Shown here: piece after piece, positions 26,901 to 34,549 of the stretch
Layout of the letters: the number at the start of each line of letters is the position of its first letter
Numbering within the stretch: the stretch's first letter is position 1
Assembly (NCBI GenBank): GCA_964587885.1
Contig: CAZPME010000006.1
Coordinates: forward strand, 17,067-81,066
DNA from: UBA60 sp964587885
GTDB taxonomy: Archaea > Thermoplasmatota > Poseidoniia > Poseidoniales > Poseidoniaceae
Reading direction: 5' to 3'
DNA: 64,000 bases
Notes under the pieces: generated by a model
What the model was told of the DNA's origin: nothing
Databases searched by the model: none
What the model saw: the letters and a program-made list of their open reading frames with translations, nothing else
Translations under genes and position numbers: made by a program

Positions 26901-27883
26901 TTGAGGTGGGAGAAGTTCGTTCAAAATATGAGCACGCCAATCTCAGTAAAACCAAAATCGCGCCACAAGTATTGATGTCGGATTTGGTCGGTATTGTTCT
27001 AGCCTCAGCACCTTGGTTATGTCGCGGTGATGCTGTAGCTGAGCAGAGGCGGCGTGAATTATTGGCAATGAATGCAGCGGAAATTGAAAATTTCATCGCC
27101 AAACCGAAGCGATTGGAATTAGAGGGGGCAATCGGTCGCTTGCTTGCAGCCGAATTAGAGTTGCAAGATTCTAGTATTATCGCGTTGGAAGCACCGTTAC
27201 ATGAAGGCGATAATGACCATGTTAAGATTGAATTATCTTCATCACCGGACCTTGCGGGCAAGTCAAAGAAAATTGGTCAAATTGACGTAATGGGGCGTAT
27301 CGACAGAGTTGAAATTTTATGGAATACAAAATCAAGTAGTTGGGTAGACGAAGCGGGAAGCGATGAAGTCTGTCCGCTTGACCTTGACCATGATAAAGAG
27401 TGGCGTCCAAAGCGTTTAGTCATTATTCGTGATCTAAAAACTGTCAAAGGGCCAGAGAGTGGAGATGTTGGCAGTCGCCATCGAAGTGCGTTATTTGAGG
27501 AAGTGCAATTAGCCCTCTATGCACGTGCTTGGGAATTGATGAATCCCGGTGACCGTGTAGTTGGAGTGGGCATTACTGAAGCCGGAGAGACGGTGCACCA
27601 TTTCATTGAGTTTGATGCTACAATGCAAGAGGTTACGCCGACCGAAAATCTTGGGAACTTGACGCAATTCACCTCACTACTATTTCGTCGTGAAGGTGAA
27701 GGTGCTAGCCCTAAGAGTAACCCATTTAGGGCGTGGTTACGTCAACGATTGACAGTGGCTATTGCTGCTGCTGCTGCTGCTGCCGATGGGCAAACCCGTC
27801 CGACTCCGAGCAAAGATTCCTGTAGTTATTGTGGAGTCAAAAATTCTTGTCCATTAGGCGAGATGTTCACAGGTGGTATCTAA
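23942..27883 (+). CDS. AddB-like subunit of a helicase-nuclease: inactive helicase part plus Fe-S RecB-family nuclease
   Basis: A 1313-residue protein. Residues about 50-900 have the length and pattern of an AddB-type helicase-like region, but no Walker A is visible, so ATP use is doubtful. The C-terminal PD-(D/E)XK nuclease is complete: cysteine 942 in LKSWLDCPRKGWLERHL, MGRIDRVEIL (about 1118), VIIRDLKTVKG (D-x-K, about 1162) and EEVQLALYARAW (Q-x3-Y, about 1187). DSCSYCGVKNSCPLG near 1295 gives three more cysteines, so together with Cys942 it has the four ligands of the AddB 4Fe-4S nuclease. It would process DNA double-strand breaks with the next gene. Start is GTG 23942; the first 60 residues look unconserved, so a later start is possible. 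Its TAA overlaps the next ATG (TAATG), indicating coupled translation. Confidence 0.8.
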   Translation: MRIRQLFNRATAPQVRIEVPLLKRECRGDGVSDDSTAEEGGVTIEHTHSGVGMPDWLVQQICAEALSPTSQDESDSPKTSHRLMAIHGSDASRRQSVEQIAALSRTGLDPTQFQSIDRLIDALHVDLRLPRMMAEDGTTALLVHASCVNAAAELAFPLLHPVAERMWPLSMTQRLTQLHSTLAEEDPNFTWEGDPGLAEYSQVLDTLEEKVERIHPATRLRRVVDELHLWADAKKVPFTLANFDGIIVLDQSPSLSWLRRQFLLAISRFTPLHQISHAGKFRLGEHGAWLEDIGVCRTAESLPKQFIADGRAPWRSPEEVPWWFSDENDERSAVHRVKLGRSEHDFTATLALIDAFESDVARQNGIDDSANIIIADAALATRRGKWSQALAERAYDVAANEEALAANPAVHWVLELAGLAIGEEAWSLNRLRALAVQKTLTFKHDFFNGDQHPTDKKIRAKGHVRILQDVARSHHILGGNQALNRWLAALDSWRPDPLMVGYDKVMLALEETQWWVRNLAQSQRPLLDEDDIIALDEFGQMKGAVSGASLPLSIAAIDGNAWLSELLSNLNWPSLISAGDGCVAGLQRLLELVQRSDEMFSAAGYERQTSGVGWVEELQVVISDSVIPTRRTDAKIRLLTPAASLGCNADLVIICGMSSTEWSMREPSTPWLDDETKLDLGILRPSSALCDARHHLRHLLNCGEVVVVLDPSSDPDKQPSAPFSEWLNNLSIEERSIISAPPAFIVESDWDAGRPERVWDFIEGDDAQPHLVSRPAAVSISSKGVRSDVNSLRWRNKRHNDGLAIVEGRQAQSKPLAPTSVAHGWSKEMMSDRFSREPQAPNQDELWVGQSAHSRLVTMHRQKLDPGKKWPEKRKKLREATTWPALTGRPSPRSIIPAIDARPLLPKSVAIDSYDTQHGEDSKLKLESQVWSASRLKSWLDCPRKGWLERHLRAGKDDDLREGLDARTRGTLYHDSLAHLICEKLGFEVGEVRSKYEHANLSKTKIAPQVLMSDLVGIVLASAPWLCRGDAVAEQRRRELLAMNAAEIENFIAKPKRLELEGAIGRLLAAELELQDSSIIALEAPLHEGDNDHVKIELSSSPDLAGKSKKIGQIDVMGRIDRVEILWNTKSSSWVDEAGSDEVCPLDLDHDKEWRPKRLVIIRDLKTVKGPESGDVGSRHRSALFEEVQLALYARAWELMNPGDRVVGVGITEAGETVHHFIEFDATMQEVTPTENLGNLTQFTSLLFRREGEGASPKSNPFRAWLRQRLTVAIAAAAAAADGQTRPTPSKDSCSYCGVKNSCPLGEMFTGGI

Positions 27884-30800
27884 TGGCACTAAATCCGTTG
27901 CGTAGTCAGTGCATGGGGCTCGACCTCGACCGGCATTTGGCCATCAATGCCGGCGCTGGAACTGGCAAGACTACTGTGATGTCAATGCGCTATGTTGAAC
28001 ATTTACTTTCACAGATCCAGCGTGCCACCCTGCTCCTTCCACCAGGGCCTAGAGTTCCCCTTAGTGGGCGGGGGGCGATTCGGGCGCCAGCCCGTGAATT
28101 ATCAAATTTGCAAGAATGGGCAGGATTGTTGCCAACCGAAGTGGTGGCGATAACATTCACCAATAAGGCCGCGGACGAATTGCGCCAACGAATTCGTGAT
28201 CGCTTAGCCAACTTACGTTCGGCCTTCGACCCCAATGCGCCTAATGCCATCGTCGATATCAGATTACGTAAATCAGGTGATGTTGAGCGACTAATCAGTT
28301 TACTCGAAGATGCACCGATTGGTACGATCGACAGTTTCCTATCTGGACTTGTCTCTCCCCAACTCAGTTTGGTTAGCGCAGACCCTTCAAGTGATTTAGT
28401 CAGCGATGCCCAACGTCCTGTGCTGTTGGCACGGGCAATAAATACCGCATGGCGTCTGCAAAATGAAGGTCATGCGTCATTAGCAGGCGTCGGGATGGAT
28501 CCTGCAATCTTTATGGCCGCTCGCAATCGAATGGCTTGGCTATTAGGTGGGCGAGGTTCAGCTGAGCGAATGTTGATGGCGATGCTGAAGCAACCACTAT
28601 TCGTTGAATCGGCCGAGGAAAAATTGCGCGCCGCTTCCGGTGGCGTAGCGAGTGACATTTCATTATCAGCAATCACGCAATTAGTACTCGATTTAGCCGG
28701 TGATTTAACCGATTTAGCCGAACAATTACAAGAGGCGTTATCAGACTGGCTCGACACTTTGCGACCTCATTCAAGTGATTTGGAAATGGCGACTAATCTA
28801 GGTGGTGATAATCGAATAACCCATTTGAATACAATGGCAACTGAAAATTTACCTGTAGGTCAATGGGAAACTCTCCAATGGATTCATCATGTTGCATGGG
28901 CATCAATGTCGCAGGCTCAATATTCTGAAGCCAGTCCAAAAGCTCTACCCAAAGGTCTATTTCCAACTGGAAAAGGCCAGGGTGGTTGGCCTTCTGGAGT
29001 AACTAAATGGGGCGATGTCGATAAGGACGCCCGCCAATCGGCTCAAGAATCAGCCGAAGCTGCAGCATTGGTATTTAGAGAATTATTGGCAACACCACGA
29101 GGGCGAGCGGCCCGTCAATTCGCCCGAATGGCATTCTTACTACATCCAACTTTACCGGTTGTGGCATTGCCGGCGACTGGGACAAATTTGCCCATCGATA
29201 TTGATGTACCATTACCGCGCCATATGGATGAATCATTGACACGTATGCCTTCACAATTGCAAGTGCGCACCCTAGATGATTTATTCATTCTTCAACGTGG
29301 AGTTCAATCGATTTTGGCTCACATAAAATTGGCTGAAGGAGTCTATGACCATAGTGACATGCAGCGGTATGCTGAGGATTTACTATTGGCTCGGTGTCCC
29401 GACATTTGCCGGCATTGGTATCCAACTGCAATGGTTAATGCCTTGGATGAATTGGGTGAGCGGCCATGGTTGGATGGACATATTTTGCGTGCGCTTGAAG
29501 CGGTTCCAGTCGGTACTGATGGTGATATAGCTAGAGCTGACTTGAGCCGCAGATTTGAGATGCTGAAACGCCTACGTCGTCGTTATCGTGCCTTTATTAT
29601 TGATGAATATCAAGATACCAATCCACAGCAATTTCGCTTACTTGCAAGGTTGTGGGGTCGACGAGCCCTTGAGGTTGATGAACCTACACCACCCGAAGGT
29701 CCGTGGGACCCAACCATTTGCTTAGTTGGCGATGTAAAACAGAGCATCTACCGTTTCCGTCAAGCCCAAGTCACTGTAATGGAGCGTGCAATTCTCGCAA
29801 TTAAAGAATCAAACCAGCGCGAGGATGATGTGGAGATCCGTCTTGCCGGATTACGGCAAACCGACAAAGTTCGTGACCCCCGTCCAGTTGCAGGGGGGGC
29901 TGGAGAAAGTAGCACTTTCGTCCCCGGTATAGAGTTGCGCGGGGGGGTTCGTGGCCGTGATGAGGAATGGATGAGGATCGATTTTGCCGACGACAAAGTA
30001 ACTTTAGTCAGCGATTCAGTAAAGCAGGAACGAGCCCTTGGACATATCGACCTAACCACAAATTTCCGCACAGCACCTAATGTATTGGAGACCCTCAATA
30101 CATGGTTTAATGATGTTTTTAGTGATTCACACGACTTGCTTACCGGAGATTGGCATGCTCGCGCTCAACGTCTTTTTCCTCCTCCTTTAGAGGCGGGAGA
30201 AGTCGCGCCAATCGGACGAATAGAGTGGTTGGCTACAGTACCTAAAGGTGGCGAAAATTCGGACCCATCGGCTGACCTAGACGAATATCTTGATCCCTTC
30301 AGTATCGGTGACCGAGCCAAGCCACATCAGCGCGAAAATGAGATGATTGCTGCTCGCTTGCATGCTTTGATAAATGGTGCAAAAATCCGCATTCGTGGTC
30401 CAAACCAGGGAGACAAGCCGCATTGGGTCGAGGTTGATGGTGGTGAAGCTGTAGCACCTGAAGATATCTTGATTTTAGTTCCGCGCCGTAAACACGTTTC
30501 TGACCTTTTACGCCGATTACAAGCGTGGGGAGTTCCTGCTCAAGCCGATCGCCAAGGAGAATTATTAGCCCGTCCCGTGGTTAGAGAGTTGAACGCATTA
30601 TTACAGGCCCTTGCTCGCCCTAATAGCCGTCACCATGCTGCTGGCTTAGCCCGTTCAAGTTTGGTTGGGCTATCCGATTCACAACTTGAGACATTGTTCA
30701 ATGAAAAAGGGGTCAAGCCGAATTCAGATTGGCTTGCCCGAATTTGTACTCAAGCACCTACTGATCAACAGAAAGCATTGCTACTCAGACTTTGTCAATT

Positions 30801-32874
30801 GCGTAGTGGCGGTAGATTGGTTGAAGCGTTGAATTGTGCGCTTGAGCATGGTGATACACTCTTGGTCTATCCAAGCCTTGATGCGGTACAAGATGCTGAG
30901 CAATTCATCGCTTTGGTAGAGGAATTGCAAAGTGAAGTTGGTGGTGATGCTGAATTGCTAGCCGATGCAGTTTCACTCATCGCTGACCAAGAAGATGGTG
31001 CGATTGAAAGCCGAGCGATGCCCCCTACAGGGGCGGTTAGGGTGATGACAATTCACTCAGCCAAAGGACTAGAAGCGAAAGTTGTAGTTGTGGCTGGATT
31101 ATTCCACGAAGGTCATTATTCTTCAGCCATAGAAAAGCAGGCTAGCGTAGTAGTCACTCCTGAATTGTTAGCCGTTAACGCACGGCCATGGCGTCATGTC
31201 GAGGCGCCACTATCTGGAACTTGGGAGTTGGCCAAGGCATTGTTAGATGCACAAACTGCGGCCGAGCGTCGACGCCTATTCTACGTTGCATTGACAAGAG
31301 TGGAAAAGCATCTGATTCTTGTCGGTGCGAGTGAAGCATCAGTCTGCAATGAGGATGGTACGCTTGAGGTCAAACGTCCCGTCACCAAGATGCCGAGTAT
31401 GGGTGAAATGTGGCTTTCCGCCCTGCGCCATGCCGCTCATGCTGCTAGCGATGATGCATCACCTTGGGCGCATGCCAGTGATGATATTGATTCTAATTTG
31501 CTTAGTGTGGATAAATCTTGGAAGTTTAATCTTGACCCGGTAGCGATTTACGATAATCCACATTTGGGGGCGGCGCCATTGGAACATTTGGTCATTATTC
31601 ATGACCCGAATTCATTTGCGGCCCTTGATAGTCGTTTGTCGGTCAAAAAGGAGATGCAGCAGCACCTAGAACGAGCGCAAGCAACTTACGATGATCAGAA
31701 CCTTGTCGAAGGTGGAGAATTGTGTCCGACTAAGCGCGCCCTCAACCTTTCGCTCGCGCCTCACCGCCTCGATACTAGTTTTGCTTGTAATCGTCGTCTA
31801 TGGCTTGGCGAAGTTCGCGGTTGGTCGAGTGAATCAATGACTATTTCTTCTGCCCCTCAAACTATTTTGAATTCAAATAAAGGAACTGGGGTGGGTGGTG
31901 GAAGCACCGTCCCTGCCGCTACTGCTTCTGGACTACCTTCAGCCACTACCCTTGGTTCGCTCTTCCATCGTTTGGTCGAAGTTGGAATTGGTAATCCAGC
32001 AATTGGCGAGAAATTATCAGGGTTAGATGACCAATGGGGGTTGGCCCAATCAAGTCAGCTAACCGAGGTTGACCTAATTGAACAAGTTCTCAATGAATTA
32101 TTACCGGCTGATGCTGACCGTAATGCAACTGCAAAGCGGCTAACTGAACTTGCCGAATTACAAGAACAGGGTCGGCTCGGAAAATTGTGTGCTGAAGATG
32201 AAGTTGATGGCCAAAAATTGGTCGGTCTTCGTACAGAATTACCTTTTCAAATTGATATTTCAGTTGATGCCAATGGGCGTTGTCTTACCCGATGGACGGT
32301 AGGCGGCGAGGTTGATTTGGCTCTAATTGGAAATATTAACGCCGCCTTTAATGGGCGCATTGACCTTGCTATCGCCTTGGATGGCGAAGGTGGACCCACT
32401 CTGCAAGTAGTTGACCTCAAGACAGAAGGTTGTGGCGAACCTTTCAATCCAACCGAGCCCGAAAAAGGTCACGAATTGCAAGCATTGGTTGGTGACCACT
32501 TTTCGACTAATGCACAAAGCCCAGCCGAGCAGGAACTGCTCGATAAGCACCGCTTGCAATTAGCGCTCTATACCATGGTTCTCGAGCGTTTACAATCATC
32601 AATACCTGAAGATAAACGCCGCAAAATATTGCCACCCGCGATTCAAGCCAGCGCAAGCGGCCGACTAATCGCCATGAGTGAGGATGAATTAGTTCAAGCC
32701 AAACTCGACTTCGCCCAATTACTTGAGCGAATGGTGGAGATGCGCATTAGGCCTCAAGATGAGCCAGTACGTTTGCCAAGTGACCAATCGGAAACTTGCA
32801 AAACCTGCCCATACTATTTCGGTCAAATCCGTCTGTGTGGACCGGAAGGCGAGCAGTTGGGGATAATCACCTGA
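27883..32874 (+). CDS. AddA-like UvrD/REP family helicase with C-terminal RecB-type nuclease
   Basis: A 1663-residue SF1 helicase-nuclease, longer than bacterial AddA (about 1200). Helicase motifs: Walker A NAGAGTGKTTV (about residue 23), ITFTNKAADELRQR (Ia), IIDEYQDTNPQQF (II, about 571), GDVKQSIYRFRQA (III, about 616), RVMTIHSAKGLEAKVV (V, about 1055), RLFYVALTRVEKHL (VI, about 1130). The nuclease has GSLFHRLVEVG, NGRIDLAIAL (about 1491), VVDLKTEG (about 1509) and RLQLALYTMV (about 1557). Cysteines in FACNRRLWLGEV (about 1301) and CKTCPYYFGQIRLC (about 1638) match the four-cysteine Fe-S pattern of AddB, not usual in AddA. It is the motor that unwinds broken ends for homologous recombination. 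ATG 27883 overlaps the stop of addB. Confidence 0.88.
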   Translation: MALNPLRSQCMGLDLDRHLAINAGAGTGKTTVMSMRYVEHLLSQIQRATLLLPPGPRVPLSGRGAIRAPARELSNLQEWAGLLPTEVVAITFTNKAADELRQRIRDRLANLRSAFDPNAPNAIVDIRLRKSGDVERLISLLEDAPIGTIDSFLSGLVSPQLSLVSADPSSDLVSDAQRPVLLARAINTAWRLQNEGHASLAGVGMDPAIFMAARNRMAWLLGGRGSAERMLMAMLKQPLFVESAEEKLRAASGGVASDISLSAITQLVLDLAGDLTDLAEQLQEALSDWLDTLRPHSSDLEMATNLGGDNRITHLNTMATENLPVGQWETLQWIHHVAWASMSQAQYSEASPKALPKGLFPTGKGQGGWPSGVTKWGDVDKDARQSAQESAEAAALVFRELLATPRGRAARQFARMAFLLHPTLPVVALPATGTNLPIDIDVPLPRHMDESLTRMPSQLQVRTLDDLFILQRGVQSILAHIKLAEGVYDHSDMQRYAEDLLLARCPDICRHWYPTAMVNALDELGERPWLDGHILRALEAVPVGTDGDIARADLSRRFEMLKRLRRRYRAFIIDEYQDTNPQQFRLLARLWGRRALEVDEPTPPEGPWDPTICLVGDVKQSIYRFRQAQVTVMERAILAIKESNQREDDVEIRLAGLRQTDKVRDPRPVAGGAGESSTFVPGIELRGGVRGRDEEWMRIDFADDKVTLVSDSVKQERALGHIDLTTNFRTAPNVLETLNTWFNDVFSDSHDLLTGDWHARAQRLFPPPLEAGEVAPIGRIEWLATVPKGGENSDPSADLDEYLDPFSIGDRAKPHQRENEMIAARLHALINGAKIRIRGPNQGDKPHWVEVDGGEAVAPEDILILVPRRKHVSDLLRRLQAWGVPAQADRQGELLARPVVRELNALLQALARPNSRHHAAGLARSSLVGLSDSQLETLFNEKGVKPNSDWLARICTQAPTDQQKALLLRLCQLRSGGRLVEALNCALEHGDTLLVYPSLDAVQDAEQFIALVEELQSEVGGDAELLADAVSLIADQEDGAIESRAMPPTGAVRVMTIHSAKGLEAKVVVVAGLFHEGHYSSAIEKQASVVVTPELLAVNARPWRHVEAPLSGTWELAKALLDAQTAAERRRLFYVALTRVEKHLILVGASEASVCNEDGTLEVKRPVTKMPSMGEMWLSALRHAAHAASDDASPWAHASDDIDSNLLSVDKSWKFNLDPVAIYDNPHLGAAPLEHLVIIHDPNSFAALDSRLSVKKEMQQHLERAQATYDDQNLVEGGELCPTKRALNLSLAPHRLDTSFACNRRLWLGEVRGWSSESMTISSAPQTILNSNKGTGVGGGSTVPAATASGLPSATTLGSLFHRLVEVGIGNPAIGEKLSGLDDQWGLAQSSQLTEVDLIEQVLNELLPADADRNATAKRLTELAELQEQGRLGKLCAEDEVDGQKLVGLRTELPFQIDISVDANGRCLTRWTVGGEVDLALIGNINAAFNGRIDLAIALDGEGGPTLQVVDLKTEGCGEPFNPTEPEKGHELQALVGDHFSTNAQSPAEQELLDKHRLQLALYTMVLERLQSSIPEDKRRKILPPAIQASASGRLIAMSEDELVQAKLDFAQLLERMVEMRIRPQDEPVRLPSDQSETCKTCPYYFGQIRLCGPEGEQLGIIT

Positions 32875-32878
32875 TAAC

Positions 32879-33508
32879 TTAGTCTTTGATGCACAAAAAG
32901 GCCAAGGTACCACTCCACCCCTCACTTGAACGTGGCGCAGCACGCCATCGTTTGAGGATTGAAAATCCTGCTCCAACAACTAATTTTGTCCACTCTTCTT
33001 CACTATGTAAGGCCATGAAACAGCCTACTTGTTGGTCCCAATCATGGCTTTGTGGATTCTCAAAATAACGGTCAACTCCAAACACCAAATAGCCACCTTC
33101 AACTAGCCAATCGTTGACTTTTGCAAGAAGGGCAGCAGTATCTTTGAGGTAGTAGAAGACCTCCATAGAATGGACGAGATTGACTCGCTCTTTGGGTGAC
33201 CATTGCATTAGGTCAGCGTGGTGATAATCTCCCACTGGGTCTATTTCTTTGGCTTTAGAGATCATTGTCGCTGCACCATCAACCCCACATACGTGAGTGC
33301 AGAAAGGCATTTGCCGTAGATTACGAACTACCCAACCATTACCGCAACCGGCATCAATTGCGGTGAATTCTTGGCCTAGGCTTGCTACTTCGCTAAGAGC
33401 AACCGCGAGCATTTCATCGACTGCAGCCGCATGACCAGTTTCCATCCCCACATCTTTGCCCCTAAGGGCCCATTCGTCAAAGACTTCGACCGGTTGCCTT
33501 GCCCCCAT
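32879..33508 (-). CDS. SAM-dependent methyltransferase, class I
   Basis: A 209-residue protein from ATG 33508 (MGARQPVEVFDEWALRGKD). The frame stays open to 33643 but those extra residues overlap the divergent peptidase start and look like translated non-coding sequence. The SAM-binding motif I is FTAIDAGCGNGWVVRN, followed by CGVDGAATMISKAKE (acidic loop), and VHSMEVFYYLKD (motif IV). It resembles small-molecule methyltransferases of the Methyltransf_11/25 type; the substrate is unknown. It converges with the AddA-like gene, four bases apart, and shares an intergenic region of 78 bases with the proline iminopeptidase. Confidence 0.8.
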   Translation of the reverse strand: MGARQPVEVFDEWALRGKDVGMETGHAAAVDEMLAVALSEVASLGQEFTAIDAGCGNGWVVRNLRQMPFCTHVCGVDGAATMISKAKEIDPVGDYHHADLMQWSPKERVNLVHSMEVFYYLKDTAALLAKVNDWLVEGGYLVFGVDRYFENPQSHDWDQQVGCFMALHSEEEWTKLVVGAGFSILKRWRAAPRSSEGWSGTLAFLCIKD

Positions 33509-33586
33509 GTCTGCGCCTTGAGAGTCGACTAAATAATCCAGACGACAGTGGCGAAAGGCACATGGCTTGAGGGTAAATCGGCGAGT

Positions 33587-34549
33587 ATGGCCATTTCGAG
33601 TCAGACCATTGAAGAGGTCCTCTACCCTGAAATTGAGGCGCACACAACTGGCATGCTAGAAGTGAGTGATTTACACACCATCGCGTGGGAGCGAGCTGGC
33701 AATCCTACGGGAATTCCAGTGATTGTTATCCATGGCGGACCTGGTGGCGGTAGCCAACCTTCGTATCGACAATATTTTGATGCAAATGCATTCGATATTA
33801 TTCAATTCGACCAACGAGGCTGTGGAAACTCGACCCCATATGCGGAACTTGAGGATAATAATACTCAAGCATCGGTATCCGATATTGAGGCTTTGCGCCA
33901 ACACCTCAATATCGACAAATGGCACGTTTTCGGCGGTTCATGGGGCTCGACCCTCGCGCTCATCTATGCCCAAAATCATCCTGAACGAGCCTTCAGTCTA
34001 ATCTTGCGAGGAATTTTCATGTGCCGAAAGAGCGAGTTATACTGGTTCTATCAAGATGGCGCTAGCCATATTTTTCCCGATGCTTTTGAGCCATACCGCG
34101 ATCATATTCCTGCCGCCGAACAAGATGACCTTATCACCGCATATTATCGCCGCTTGACTAGCGAAGATGTTGAGGTTCGCCGCGCTGCGGCACGCCAGTG
34201 GACTCGTTGGGAAATGGCTACCAGCAGATTATTTCCCGACCCAGAATATCTCGACAAGGCTGAGGACCTCGATTTTGCCGTCGCCTTTGCCCGCATTGAA
34301 TGCCATTACTTCATCAATGCAATTTTCGTTGAAGAGGCACATATTCTCAATAATGTCGACAAGATTCAGCATATTCCGATATCAATTATTCAGGGTCGCT
34401 ACGATGTGGTATGTCCTGCACGTAGTGCATGGGAATTGGCCAAGGTTTTACCAAATTGTAATTTGGTCATCGTACCCGATTCGGGTCATTCAATGGGCGA
34501 GGTTAGTATTGCTCGAGAATTGGTTAAGGTAACCGATTCACTTTTCTGA
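33587..34549 (+). CDS. pip: Proline iminopeptidase (peptidase family S33)
   Basis: A 320-residue alpha/beta hydrolase that removes N-terminal proline from peptides. The diagnostic segments are all present: VIVIHGGPGGGSQP (oxyanion loop), IIQFDQRGCGNSTPYAE, the nucleophile elbow FGGSWGSTLALIYAQ with the catalytic serine, ILRGIFMCRKSE, then GRYDVVCP with the aspartate and PDSGHSM with the histidine. No signal peptide, so cytoplasmic. The ATG at 33587 fits the family length; a GTG at 33548 is in frame but overlaps the divergent methyltransferase leader. Tail-to-tail overlap of 12 bases with the MMPL gene. It suits a peptide-consuming metabolism together with the secreted peptidases of the window. 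Confidence 0.95.
   Translation: MAISSQTIEEVLYPEIEAHTTGMLEVSDLHTIAWERAGNPTGIPVIVIHGGPGGGSQPSYRQYFDANAFDIIQFDQRGCGNSTPYAELEDNNTQASVSDIEALRQHLNIDKWHVFGGSWGSTLALIYAQNHPERAFSLILRGIFMCRKSELYWFYQDGASHIFPDAFEPYRDHIPAAEQDDLITAYYRRLTSEDVEVRRAAARQWTRWEMATSRLFPDPEYLDKAEDLDFAVAFARIECHYFINAIFVEEAHILNNVDKIQHIPISIIQGRYDVVCPARSAWELAKVLPNCNLVIVPDSGHSMGEVSIARELVKVTDSLF

Noticed and set aside
27755..27785. GCT repeat near the end of the AddB-like gene
   Set aside because: It merely codes for a short alanine run between nuclease and Fe-S cysteines; not a separate element.
32879..33643. 254-residue version of the methyltransferase starting at 33643
   Set aside because: The extra N-terminus lies in the divergent region and overlaps the peptidase start; the conserved domain begins after the ATG at 33508.
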